Of a stretch of DNA of 12,625 bases, positions 1 to 7,395 are shown in pieces. How positions within the stretch are numbered: position 1 is the first letter of the stretch; every line of letters starts with the position of its first letter. A program made the translations under genes and the position numbers. The notes beneath the pieces were generated by a model. The model saw nothing but the letters and a program-made list of their open reading frames with translations. It had not been told where the DNA came from and made no database searches. The stretch lies in assembly GCA_005884605.1 (NCBI GenBank), contig VBBE01000062.1:1-12625 (forward strand). The letters run 5' to 3'. The stretch is from Candidatus Bathyarchaeota archaeon. GTDB lineage: Archaea > Thermoproteota > Bathyarchaeia > 40CM-2-53-6.

Positions 1-312
1 TAACCTACACAGTAAGTAACAACCGACTGTCCTATTGACGAAGTTGAGTCATGATCCCAGCGAATTTATTCTTATCAACCGGTCTTTCCCTTCGACATAA
101 CCCCTTAAGCGAGACACGGAAAAATAAAAGTACAATTGGACGATTAAGATAAGCTGAGACGTTTTGACCAAGATTCTAGCTGGCGGTCTCGAAGCCAGTC
201 AGGTCTCTTAACCCGAGAATTGAGCGTCTTCGGAAGAATGGACGAGGACCCGAAAGGCTCAACTTTCTTCATAATATCTGTTTCCCGGTCTCTCATCGAG
301 CTCACTCCCTCA
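1..312. other. Non-coding stretch, no gene recognised
   Basis: No reading frame here resembles a known protein, and I see no tRNA-like B-box, rRNA segment or repeat array. On the minus strand, downstream of the VapC remnant, there is a T-rich tract (complement of positions 119-130, five T in a row with further T nearby). It could end a minus-strand transcript but lies more than 200 bases from the remnant's stop, so this is only a possibility. Confidence 0.4.
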
Positions 313-352
313 TCATCTTTGGTTGAAGGCTTGACTCGCCCATTGGCAGTCC

Positions 353-843
353 CTAAGACGATGCCTGCTCTTTGAAAATCCTGATGTGACGCGCTCTCCG
401 CGGAAACCTGTCCAGAAGCTTCTTGTCCACGGTATAGAACAATGCTCGAAGATGCTCTGATAGCGCAACGTACGCCGCGTCATACACGGTAATATCTTGT
501 GCCAAGCTAAGCCGAGCCGCTTCTCGGTAGACCTCTCCTCTTGGCTCCCATACCTCAAACCCGTACTTTGACAAGGAATCAGCAGCCACCGGCAATTCCT
601 TCTCGTCAAAGGCCCTGCTATAGCGCTGTCCCAGCCCTTGGGAGCCTTCCGACGCAACTTCTCATTGAGAAGAACCGCTTCCGCAACGTTCCGCTCTGTC
701 TCCCATTTCAAACGCTCTGAGATAGCATCCCTGAGATAAGCGCTCCAGTTGACCTCAGCGGCCTCCATCTCTCGCTTCAGATCCTCAGGAAGACTGATGC
801 TCGTCCTCGTCATCCTATCAGAGCTAGATGTACGACCCGCCAT
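353..843 (-). pseudogene. vapBC: VapB antitoxin fused to a VapC toxin remnant by an internal deletion
   Basis: This is the scar of a type II toxin-antitoxin pair. From the ATG at 843 the frame gives a ribbon-helix-helix antitoxin: residues about 12-46 have the basic TRTSISLPEDLK strand and two helices, and the chain reaches a typical VapB tail motif (KAPKGWDSA). The next recognisable sequence is the C-terminal half of a PIN-domain RNase in another frame (stop at 353-355), with the late acidic motif ITVYDAAYVALSEHL and then TVDKKLLDRF. The last residues of VapB, the VapC start and roughly the first 60 PIN residues, including the first two catalytic acids, are missing. No nuclease activity is expected. 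The antitoxin frame continues past the junction as an unrelated tail to a stop at 313. The N-terminal DNA-binding part may still be made. The family calls are firm; the deletion is inferred from comparison with normal VapB and VapC layout. Confidence 0.8.
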
Positions 844-855
844 AAGCGCTCACAT

Positions 856-883
856 TAATACTAGTATTACCCGTAATAAATAA
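856..883 (-). promoter_or_regulatory. vapB promoter with two overlapping palindromes (operator-like)
   Basis: Upstream of the vapB ATG (843), the minus strand has a TATA-like box, TTATTTATTA, at 874-883. Between it and the start lies a perfect 14-bp palindrome, TAATACTAGTATTA (856-869), overlapped by a second inverted repeat, TATTAC-CC-GTAATA (865-878). A start site about 25 bases below the TATA box would fall near 854, so a protein bound here would block transcription. RHH antitoxins are known to autorepress through such sites. Binding is inferred. Confidence 0.6.
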
Positions 884-889
884 GCCTGG

Positions 890-1414
890 CGAGACTCCGC
901 TAGCGCAGTTGCCAGCTCCGAAAATTGAAGTCCTTATAGGCTTCAAAGGCGTTCGAGACTCTAGCCGAACTTGCAATTCCGAACGTTGCGTATCGGTATC
1001 GGACCGCGCTTGTCTTCACTGTTGAGGTACTCCGGACTCGACTCTTTCCCCGTCCCTGCGGAAAGCACTGGGCCGACCCCGACCATCTGAAGCTCCTGCG
1101 AACCTCGACCTAGATTTAGGAATTAACGTTACTTGATACTTTTGTGGCACAAAACGAGTAACAGGTTAGTGTTGATTCGCCAAAATTCTCTGCTATTGGG
1201 CTTCTAGGTTGGTCTGTGACTTCTCGTAATTCTCGGGCCGATCATAAGTTTAGCGTGCGAAATCTGAGTTGTGGCTCTCCAGTTTGTACAAGTGAGAAAG
1301 GCCACAACATCTGAAATGGAAGCCTCGTCTGTCGGTTGTGACGCTCTGAAGACCTCTGCGAAGGTCAATTTTTGGATTACGATGATTCGAGGTCCGATTC
1401 CTACTAACGCATCA
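890..1414. other. Intergenic stretch, one unassigned mini reading frame
   Basis: This lies between the NosD-like gene's stop and the vapB promoter. The only frame that looks slightly protein-like is on the minus strand from an ATG at 1086 to a stop at 961 (41 codons), containing SPEYLNSEDKRGPIPIRN. I cannot assign it to a family, and it could be a remnant or chance. A plus-strand frame at 1271-1561 runs opposite the NosD-like gene's 3' end and is a shadow. No RNA gene or repeat array is visible. Confidence 0.35.
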
Positions 1415-2971
1415 TCATTCGCTAACTTTCGAGTAGGGCTGCATCAATGGATAGTTGTCCCGGTTGTAGTTGAATACGTAAGGCGTATCACCTATGCCAT
1501 CGGGGCCAGAGCAGACGTCCTGGTTCGGCCCACTACATGTGTCTGTCGCTGTATAGTCTGACCAGAAGTTTCCTCCAATAGGATATCCATTATCCCAAGC
1601 ATTGTCGGTGCTATTGTAATCAGAAGCCTGGACAGTGTTTCCGTAGAAGTTGTTATGATAGGCTAGGATTCCAAAGGTCGAGTTCAAGACTACGCCTCTG
1701 TCGTTGCTAGAAAGCTCATTCTGGGCGATCGTGATGTTCCCTGATTCGACGTTAGGATATGAACTGTCCACGCTGATTCCGATTCCGTTCGAGCTGACCT
1801 TGTTGTTTAGAATATCAAGGCCTTGCGAAGATTGAACGAGGATGCCTATACCGTTCCGCAGAATCGTGTTGTCTTCAATTGCGAATCCCATATGGGCATT
1901 GGAGATTGCAACCCTTATTCCGAGTGGACCATCCGATACCTCATTACCTGATATCTCCAGGCCGTCGGAAGACCGGACATCAATTCCACGTGTTCCATGA
2001 AGCTTGTTTCCTGTAATGGAGATATTGGAGCCGAAGAGGCTGATTGAGCTATTTTCGAGAATGTTGTCAATGACGGCTAGATTGTGCGCATCGAAGCCAA
2101 TTAGACCAGAAGAGTTCGATATGACGTTGTTTTGGACGGTCGCATCGATCACGGTCTGGAACCATATACCGTTAGGTGATCCCGTAATGCTGTTGCCAGA
2201 TATCTCGAAGCTATCTGACTGGCTGACGAAGATTGCGACGGCCCTACAACAATTTCTACCCGGGGGCCCCCATGCTCCTTGAATCTGGTTTCCCGAAATG
2301 GAGAATTCATGGGAGCTGTCTACATGGATGCCTGCCCCGAACCCGTGCATATGATTTCCTGTGATCGAGAAGCTGGCGGAGTGCCCCAGGGACATCTCAC
2401 CATTGAGAGTGTTATCAGCGATACTTACATTAGACGTGTTGAGGGTGGTTATGGAGAAACCAGTGCTGGCCGCTTGAGTGTTCTTCTCAATTAGTACGTC
2501 AGTGGTAGTTTGGAGAGCGACAGCTTGGTTAACATCGACATAGCTGTCTTCTGACAAGGTTATCTGAGAGGATGAAGTGCTGTATACTCCTACATAGAAT
2601 CCTTGCATAATGCTATTCGTCAACTCGCCATTGGTGACATTGGAGAATAGGATTGCCGTCGCTGGACGCACCATCCCCTGTATCGAAACGTTCGTTATGA
2701 CAAAGAAAACGTTAGTATTGTCGATTTCTATTCCACTTCCACTTGTGGTTATGAGCCAGTTCTCGATGATGTAGGGGTCGGAACTAGTACCACTGCCCCC
2801 AGTGACGCCGTTGTCCGCCGTGAAGCCATTGTTACCGTTTATGAATATAGGCGCGTGGGTCTGTCCTGACGATGGCGATGAGTGAGCAAATTGAGGTAGA
2901 AACATCACAGCGGCCACGAATACAAGCAGTACAGACAGAACTCGCTTGGCTGGCAGGTTCGCACCATTCAA
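1415..2971 (-). CDS. Secreted right-handed beta-helix protein, NosD/CASH-type
   Basis: A 518-residue exported protein. The N-terminus has Lys/Arg (LPAKR) and a hydrophobic run (VLSVLLVFVAAVMFL), a signal peptide with likely cleavage near HSS. The body is a tandem series of parallel beta-helix rungs (PbH1-type), each a short strand with an Asn/Gly turn: ISGNQIQG, ISGNSITG, ISGNEVSD, IEDNTILRNG, ILNNKVSSNG, IAQNELSSND. The end has the usual archaeal NosD-type closing motif (GGNFWSDY, GIGDTPYV, YPLMQPY). There are many Asn-X-Ser/Thr sites. Such proteins bind or process surface polysaccharide or act in NosD-like assembly; the substrate cannot be read here. There is no C-terminal membrane anchor. 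It lies downstream of an ABC ATPase/permease pair on the same strand, 157 bases from the permease, with its own TATA-like box. The start at 2971 is the only good one ahead of the signal peptide. Confidence 0.85.
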   Translation of the reverse strand: MNGANLPAKRVLSVLLVFVAAVMFLPQFAHSSPSSGQTHAPIFINGNNGFTADNGVTGGSGTSSDPYIIENWLITTSGSGIEIDNTNVFFVITNVSIQGMVRPATAILFSNVTNGELTNSIMQGFYVGVYSTSSSQITLSEDSYVDVNQAVALQTTTDVLIEKNTQAASTGFSITTLNTSNVSIADNTLNGEMSLGHSASFSITGNHMHGFGAGIHVDSSHEFSISGNQIQGAWGPPGRNCCRAVAIFVSQSDSFEISGNSITGSPNGIWFQTVIDATVQNNVISNSSGLIGFDAHNLAVIDNILENSSISLFGSNISITGNKLHGTRGIDVRSSDGLEISGNEVSDGPLGIRVAISNAHMGFAIEDNTILRNGIGILVQSSQGLDILNNKVSSNGIGISVDSSYPNVESGNITIAQNELSSNDRGVVLNSTFGILAYHNNFYGNTVQASDYNSTDNAWDNGYPIGGNFWSDYTATDTCSGPNQDVCSGPDGIGDTPYVFNYNRDNYPLMQPYSKVSE

Positions 2972-2987
2972 AGCCCTAGTAATCAGC

Positions 2988-2996
2988 TATTATAAA
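2988..2996 (-). promoter_or_regulatory. TATA-like box of the NosD-like gene
   Basis: The minus strand reads TTTATAATA about 21 bases (box centre) ahead of the ATG at 2971. This is slightly closer than the usual 25-27, so transcription would begin at or next to the start codon, suggesting a leaderless message. It supports separate transcription from the permease gene upstream. Confidence 0.45.
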
Positions 2997-3037
2997 CGGT
3001 GAGTACACATCCGACTACATTCGACTAGTGGCGAAGA

Positions 3038-3072
3038 ACTAAAAGAGAACCTCTTGGTTGGAAGAGTCCAAC
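3038..3072 (-). terminator. Hairpin plus T-rich tract after the ABC permease gene
   Basis: On the minus strand, about 57 bases after the permease stop, GTTGGA and TCCAAC form a perfect 6-bp stem with a CTCT loop (3057-3072). A T-rich stretch with TTCTCTTTTAG follows (about 3038-3048). It lies between the permease and the NosD-like promoter, where an operon end would be expected. Archaeal termination mainly needs the T-tract, so the hairpin may be incidental. Confidence 0.4.
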
Positions 3073-3128
3073 TTAACGTTATCTGCAACAGACCCTGCAA
3101 AATCACGGTAACAGTAATTGCACGCCAC

Positions 3129-4634
3129 CTATAGAGCCATTATGGCCATCTCAACTATACCCAAAACGGCTCCAATTATGGATCCGAGTACCGTGACAAA
3201 TCTTGGCCTCGGACCGTCGGAGAAATCTGGGAACCTTGACCCTATGGCAATACCTAGGCCTGCCTCTGCCAATATGACGACGAGCCCGAGACCTAGGAAC
3301 CCTAGAATGACGAATATCGAAGCGTGAAGCAGAAGGGCAGAGACAACAGCTCCTAGACCAAGTCCGATGCTTGAGACCAATGATGTGAACAGGAGCTTGC
3401 TCTTCACAAGCATGCTAGCCGAAACTGGAAGCGCGCTGATGTTCCATAGTCTTCTTCCTTCTTGACCGATCGAAGTCATTCCAAGAAATAGCGAGCCGAG
3501 TCCGATCCCGAACAGAAAGGGAATAACTAGAAAAATCGGATCTATCTGGGCAGGTCCCGATGTGGACGATGGGGCCGGGGAGAAGATTGCGGGGAAGGAG
3601 ATCATGATGGGCATTATGATCGGGATTGCCATCAGTCTGACCACTTCTTTTCTTCGGGTGGCCGATCGAATTTCTCTCTTGAGCATCGCGATCGAGGGAG
3701 AGCTTAGGCCGAGATAGCCTAGCCAGCTCGGCCCTGATACCGAACCAGCTCCGGCGAAGTGAATCGCTCCAGGGGTCACGGCCCAATACTTGGCTCTGAG
3801 TGATAGGGCAACGTATGAAAGGGACAGAAACAGTGCTATGCTCAGCCCTAGGAAACCTGCACTTCCTAGAAAGTCGGATTGAAGCAACTTGGTTATAGCG
3901 AGAGTAGGCCAGAAGACAGGTACGAAGCTTGCCGCCGCTGCTGATCCGACGAGAGAGCTTATGATCTGGATTAGAAACACTCCGCTGAATAGGAGCTGGG
4001 TAACAAGAAGTATCAGGATAATCCCGAGAATTCGCATGATAACGGTGATTCTACCGCCTAGCTTGTTGAATGCTGTCGACGCGCTCGCCAACGCGGACCT
4101 CAGAATCTCGACGCTAACCGACCCGACAGATGTGGACAAGAGGGCGATTGGAACAAGGACCAGGAATCCAGCAAGATTCCCGGTAAGAATCCCGATGGGC
4201 AGAGCGTAGCCGAATGCGACCATGAGGAGTGGAGAGTAAGTATAGCCGGTCGAGAGAGCTGAAGCAGCAACGTACTCCCCGGGTGTGATGGGCAGCCAGT
4301 TGATCGCGTCGGTGCTCTCGGCCTCTGTGGAAGCGTTCACCTCCCACAAGAGTCCCATTGTAAAATAGAAACCCACGAGGAAAAGAGGGATTCCTCCGAA
4401 GATGGTTACGACTAGTTGATGCGCAACCGGCCCGTTCAAGGGTGCTCCGCCGGAACTTAGGAAAACAGTTGTCAGGTAACCGAAGAACAGTGCAGCGACG
4501 AAGAGAACGATCCCTATGAGGCCGATGAGAATCGGCCGACTAGTAATACTTCGAGAAACGATTGAACGCCGGGTACTTCGAAGCCGTGAAATCATGAGAA
4601 CCTTTGCGAACTTGAACAGAACTGGAAGTCTCAT
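3129..4634 (-). CDS. ABC-2-type transporter permease
   Basis: A 501-residue integral membrane protein with roughly 10-12 hydrophobic segments. Clear ones are near the N-terminus (ILIGLIGIVLFVAALFFGYL), the middle (ILGIILILLVTQLLF), and the C-terminal region (IFVILGFLGLGLVVILAEAG and the final VLGSIIGAVLGIVEMAIM). It begins with a basic cytoplasmic stretch (RLRSTRRS). It carries no ATP-binding motifs; its partner is the ATPase gene directly upstream, whose TGA overlaps this ATG in an ATGA (4631-4634), a sign of translational coupling. At about 500 residues it is about twice the size of a minimal ABC-2 permease, so one chain may supply both membrane halves. The cargo is unknown. With the NosD-like gene just downstream the set looks like NosF-NosY-NosD, but no copper site is visible and a lipid, glycan or peptide exporter is equally possible. 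Confidence 0.85.
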   Translation of the reverse strand: MRLPVLFKFAKVLMISRLRSTRRSIVSRSITSRPILIGLIGIVLFVAALFFGYLTTVFLSSGGAPLNGPVAHQLVVTIFGGIPLFLVGFYFTMGLLWEVNASTEAESTDAINWLPITPGEYVAASALSTGYTYSPLLMVAFGYALPIGILTGNLAGFLVLVPIALLSTSVGSVSVEILRSALASASTAFNKLGGRITVIMRILGIILILLVTQLLFSGVFLIQIISSLVGSAAAASFVPVFWPTLAITKLLQSDFLGSAGFLGLSIALFLSLSYVALSLRAKYWAVTPGAIHFAGAGSVSGPSWLGYLGLSSPSIAMLKREIRSATRRKEVVRLMAIPIIMPIMISFPAIFSPAPSSTSGPAQIDPIFLVIPFLFGIGLGSLFLGMTSIGQEGRRLWNISALPVSASMLVKSKLLFTSLVSSIGLGLGAVVSALLLHASIFVILGFLGLGLVVILAEAGLGIAIGSRFPDFSDGPRPRFVTVLGSIIGAVLGIVEMAIMAL

Positions 4635-5407
4635 CTGATCAGCGCCTCAACTATGTCCTCGACACCTTTCGTTCCGGTTAGTTTCAGAAAGACATCTTCG
4701 AGGCCCGATCCAGGAAGTCCGGCATTCTCCCTCAAGTCCTTCGAGGTTCCCTCTGCCAGAATCTTCCCTCCTTGAAGGATGGTCAGCTTGTCACAAATGG
4801 CCTCGGCTATCTCGAGAATGTGTGTGCTGAACATCACGGATACTCCTTCTCTAGCGAGCCCGTGAATGAGCTCCTTTACTAGTCTGGCTGATTTCGGATC
4901 TAGCCCATTGAGGGGTTCATCCATGAGCAAGACCCGAGGCCTGTGGAGTAGTGCTCCGATAATCGCGACTTTTTGCTTCATCCCTTGGGAGTAGCTGCTG
5001 ATCATATCTCCCTGTTTTCCTTCGAGGTCAAGGGCGTCAACAAATCTCGCGATGCGTTCTTTTTTTTGCTCGTATGGTATTCCTCGAACATCGGCTATGA
5101 AATCAAGATATTCAGTAGCTGTCAGGAACTCGTACAACCTAGGAGACTCGGGAACGTAGCCGACAATCTTCTTGATCTCCATTGGGTTGGTTCGGACGTC
5201 ATGTCCGAGGACCTGGATTGAGCCATAGGATGGCTTCGTCAAACCCATAATTGTCTTCATCAGGCTCGATTTTCCGGACCCGTTGGGCCCGAGAAGGCCT
5301 CGTACTTCACCGGTACTAACTGCCAATGTAACATCGTTGAGGGCGACGGTAGATCCGTAAGCCTTTGTCAGGTGCGAGACATCGATTGCTGAACCGGTGC
5401 TTATCAT
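4631..5407 (-). CDS. ABC transporter ATP-binding protein
   Basis: A complete 258-residue ABC ATPase. Walker A is GPNGSGKS at residues 40-47, the Q-loop region reads GYVPESPRLYE at about 83-93 with Glu in the usual Gln place, the signature is SYSQGMKQK at 138-146, Walker B is VLLMDEP at 159-165 with D-loop NGLDP, and the switch His is H196 in FSTH. The GYVPE form with YSQGMKQK is typical of ATPases paired with ABC-2 permeases (NatA/CcmA/NosF-like exporters). It powers the permease encoded immediately downstream (4-base overlap). The ATG at 5407 follows a short leader. I see no strong TATA box in the 96-base gap to the upstream gene, so its promoter is uncertain. Confidence 0.93.
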   Translation of the reverse strand: MISTGSAIDVSHLTKAYGSTVALNDVTLAVSTGEVRGLLGPNGSGKSSLMKTIMGLTKPSYGSIQVLGHDVRTNPMEIKKIVGYVPESPRLYEFLTATEYLDFIADVRGIPYEQKKERIARFVDALDLEGKQGDMISSYSQGMKQKVAIIGALLHRPRVLLMDEPLNGLDPKSARLVKELIHGLAREGVSVMFSTHILEIAEAICDKLTILQGGKILAEGTSKDLRENAGLPGSGLEDVFLKLTGTKGVEDIVEALIR

Positions 5408-5465
5408 GTACGGGTCGTGGTGTTACTGGATTTGAAGATGAAGTTTAGCTCACTGTTCCCTAGGT

Positions 5466-5499
5466 CAGCGAGAAAAGAAAGGAGGAAAGGGAAACTGAA
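5466..5499 (-). terminator. Pyrimidine/T-rich terminator of the anchored surface protein gene
   Basis: Directly after the stop at 5504-5506 the minus strand runs TTTCAGTTTCCCTTTCC and on through CCTTTCTTTTCTCG, an almost pure pyrimidine tract with several T-runs. No hairpin precedes it. T-rich tracts of this kind are how archaeal RNA polymerase normally terminates. Confidence 0.55.
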
Positions 5500-5503
5500 A
5501 GCA

Positions 5504-7048
5504 CTATCGACCCGGAATAGGTGGACCTGAAGGGGTTGGATCCTGAGTTGGGGTGGGGCCAGTTGTTCCGACTCCGCCGACCGCCAAACCGGCTACTCTT
5601 CGTTTCCTGAACAGAAAGGCGAATAGCCCTCCAACCCCTGCTGCGACAGCCACCGCTAGGAAGATGGCTGTGAGCAGTCCAACGTTGCTAGCAGGGGTGT
5701 AGAATGCTGTGTAATCTGGGTCGTGAACTATCTTGTAGCCACCCCATGTTGGATAGGATATGATGTAGAGATAATCTGAGACCATGAAGTCTTTAAGACC
5801 TGATTTAGCCTCTTGGATGAGTCCGGGATCTACATTGGCAACGAACAGTGGCAGGAATCCCATGAAGCGGTTTTGGAACCAGAAGACGGGGTTTCCGGCC
5901 CATGCCCTGACGTTGACTGTTCTCACGTTTACGTCGTAGTTCGAGGCGGTATTCTGGGAGGAGTCCGCAGTATAATTGTAGAGTTGGTACTTCGATTTAA
6001 CGCCAAAGTCTGTCTTGAATATATTGTCTCCGTCGCTTGCAGCCGTATTCACCGCGGTATGCGTGACATCTATGGAGCTGTTGTTGTCGACACTCGCTCC
6101 TGAACTGTCTTTGTTAGTGTCCGTGCCCGCGAGGATTGCCTTGTTAGCGAGAACAATCGAGATCTCGAGCTGTTTCGATTGCAAGAACTGGTAGATGGTC
6201 TGGGTACCAATTTGGGAACCGCTCAAGTTGTAGGTTCCTGTTGAGTTGAGGTGAACTGCGGGCGTTGGTGATAGGATGTAGAGATCCGACATTCGGCCTA
6301 TCGTATAGCTTGAAGTCAACGTTGCGGTCTTAGCGTTCGGGTCGATTGCGAGTGCGTAGTTGAAGCTGAGTTCGCTGTATTGTGCGAAGCCTCTCGGCGT
6401 GACAAGGTCGGCGGTCGGGAAGAATGGATCAGGATTGATTTTCCACCATATGGCGTTGAGATTGATGTATTTCAGTCCCCATGTGTAGTGTTGGCCGTCT
6501 ACTTGGGTGAGGGGTATGATTGTACTGGTTGCCACGTAGCCCGGCAGCTTGTGGCCGGTTGTTGCCGTTAGATTGACCCCAAGACTGAAGCTAGCATACA
6601 CAGTGTCGGTCTTGTCGGGCGAGTTAGGGTAGGGGTCGGTGCCCGACTCGTTGAAGCTAACAAGGCTGATGAATGAGGAGGCAGTGATGGCATCTTTGCC
6701 ACCGACGGTCTTGAAGTGTTCGAAGAAGGTTTGGATCGGTATCGTCACGAATGTCCCGCTATGGGTGGCGTTTACAAGCCCGGCGTAGAAGAGCTGGAAA
6801 CCGCCAACATTGATGTAGTTTGTGTAAATGTAAGCGCGTTCTGTAGCATTTGGTTGAGGAAGGCCATTGTTAGCAGCGTACTGTCGCACGTAGTCGTACC
6901 AGTCAACCACCTTGGAGAAGCTTTGAGCTTGGAAATCTCCGTTGCTAACGGTGCCCGCAAAGGCAGTATGTGTAACAAAAGGTACCAGGAATAAGAGACC
7001 TAGTGCGATGAGCGGTAAGGCTCTGATTTTCGTTGATTGATGGCGCAT
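5504..7048 (-). CDS. Secreted, C-terminally membrane-anchored protein of unknown family
   Basis: A 514-residue extracytoplasmic protein when started at the ATG at 7048. That start has an AGGATG ribosome-site-like stretch 7-12 bases ahead and a basic residue run (MRHQSTKIR) before the signal core ALPLIALGLLFLVPFV, with likely cleavage after AFA. An upstream TTG at 7072 adds eight residues but lacks these features. The ectodomain of about 430 residues is rich in Asn, Thr, Ser and aromatics, with about nine Asn-X-Ser/Thr sites, and shows no catalytic motif I recognise. Near the C-terminus is one membrane helix (LLTAIFLAVAVAAGVGGLFAF) followed by RKRR and a Gly/Pro/Thr tail (PTPTQDPTPSGPPIPGR), so the tail should be cytoplasmic. 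It sits 96 bases upstream of the ABC ATPase on the same strand but is followed by a terminator-like tract. A surface sensor, binding protein or cell-wall component are all possible. Confidence 0.75.
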   Translation of the reverse strand: MRHQSTKIRALPLIALGLLFLVPFVTHTAFAGTVSNGDFQAQSFSKVVDWYDYVRQYAANNGLPQPNATERAYIYTNYINVGGFQLFYAGLVNATHSGTFVTIPIQTFFEHFKTVGGKDAITASSFISLVSFNESGTDPYPNSPDKTDTVYASFSLGVNLTATTGHKLPGYVATSTIIPLTQVDGQHYTWGLKYINLNAIWWKINPDPFFPTADLVTPRGFAQYSELSFNYALAIDPNAKTATLTSSYTIGRMSDLYILSPTPAVHLNSTGTYNLSGSQIGTQTIYQFLQSKQLEISIVLANKAILAGTDTNKDSSGASVDNNSSIDVTHTAVNTAASDGDNIFKTDFGVKSKYQLYNYTADSSQNTASNYDVNVRTVNVRAWAGNPVFWFQNRFMGFLPLFVANVDPGLIQEAKSGLKDFMVSDYLYIISYPTWGGYKIVHDPDYTAFYTPASNVGLLTAIFLAVAVAAGVGGLFAFLFRKRRVAGLAVGGVGTTGPTPTQDPTPSGPPIPGR

Positions 7049-7164
7049 TATTTTACATCCTAACGCGCTCAAGTTCGGTTGGGCCGAAGATAGAACTCCT
7101 GTTACCCTTTCAGTGCATTTCCAGAAACAGTTTTGTAGTATTTTGAAGTGGCTAGGCGGAGACC

Positions 7165-7281
7165 TTAGTTGTCCTCGGCGCCGTTATCCCCACCGCCCCA
7201 ATCGTCATCCTCGCCCCACTCATCTTCGCCACCCCAATCCTCATCTTCGCCCCATTCCTCCCCCTTGGTATAGGGTATCAT
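7165..7281 (-). CDS. Small very acidic protein with four Trp-Gly hexad repeats
   Basis: A 38-residue frame from an ATG at 7281 to TAA at 7165-7167. After MIPYTKGEE it is four six-residue units, each starting Trp-Gly: WGEDED, WGGEDE, WGEDDD, WGGGDN. Tryptophans fall at residues 10, 16, 22 and 28, exactly six apart, in four tandem 18-base units (7183-7254). Sixteen of 38 residues are Asp or Glu and only one is basic. Support for translation: an in-frame TAG lies seven codons upstream so the frame is closed, GGAG lies nine bases ahead of the ATG, and a TATA-like box lies about 48 bases ahead. It lies head-to-tail between the asparaginase and the anchored surface protein, all on the minus strand. 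I know no family for it. It could bind metal, mimic nucleic acid, or be a docking peptide; all of these are guesses. Confidence 0.5.
   Translation of the reverse strand: MIPYTKGEEWGEDEDWGGEDEWGEDDDWGGGDNGAEDN
7183..7254 (-). repeat. Four tandem 18-bp coding repeats (Trp-Gly-acidic)
   Basis: Four consecutive 18-base units on the minus strand each begin TGGGG and continue with GA-rich codons: 7254-7237, 7236-7219, 7218-7201 and 7200-7183. They diverge at several positions but keep the reading frame and the Trp-Gly start. They lie inside the small acidic reading frame. Confidence 0.75.
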
Positions 7282-7325
7282 TTTGATCGTCTCCGAAAAC
7301 TAGGGGTTATCGCGATTTGTACCTT

Positions 7326-7333
7326 CTTAAAAG
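7326..7333 (-). promoter_or_regulatory. Candidate TATA box of the small acidic gene
   Basis: The minus strand reads CTTTTAAG at 7333-7326, about 48 bases ahead of the ATG at 7281. A start site about 25 bases further on would leave a leader of about 20 bases that includes the GGAG at 7291-7294. The box is a near-palindrome and fairly generic, so confidence is limited. Confidence 0.35.
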
Positions 7334-7395
7334 GCTTCCCAAAAACCCTTGAAAATATGACGAGTCGAATAGTTGGGACAACGCGCCCTTGTGAA

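Noticed and set aside
1271..1561. Plus-strand 96-codon frame
   Set aside because: Half of it lies opposite the NosD-like gene and the rest has no protein-like pattern, start signal or motif.
3415..3786. Minus-strand 123-codon frame inside the permease gene
   Set aside because: It is basic and Arg/Ser/Asp-rich, a typical out-of-frame reading of a hydrophobic membrane protein gene.
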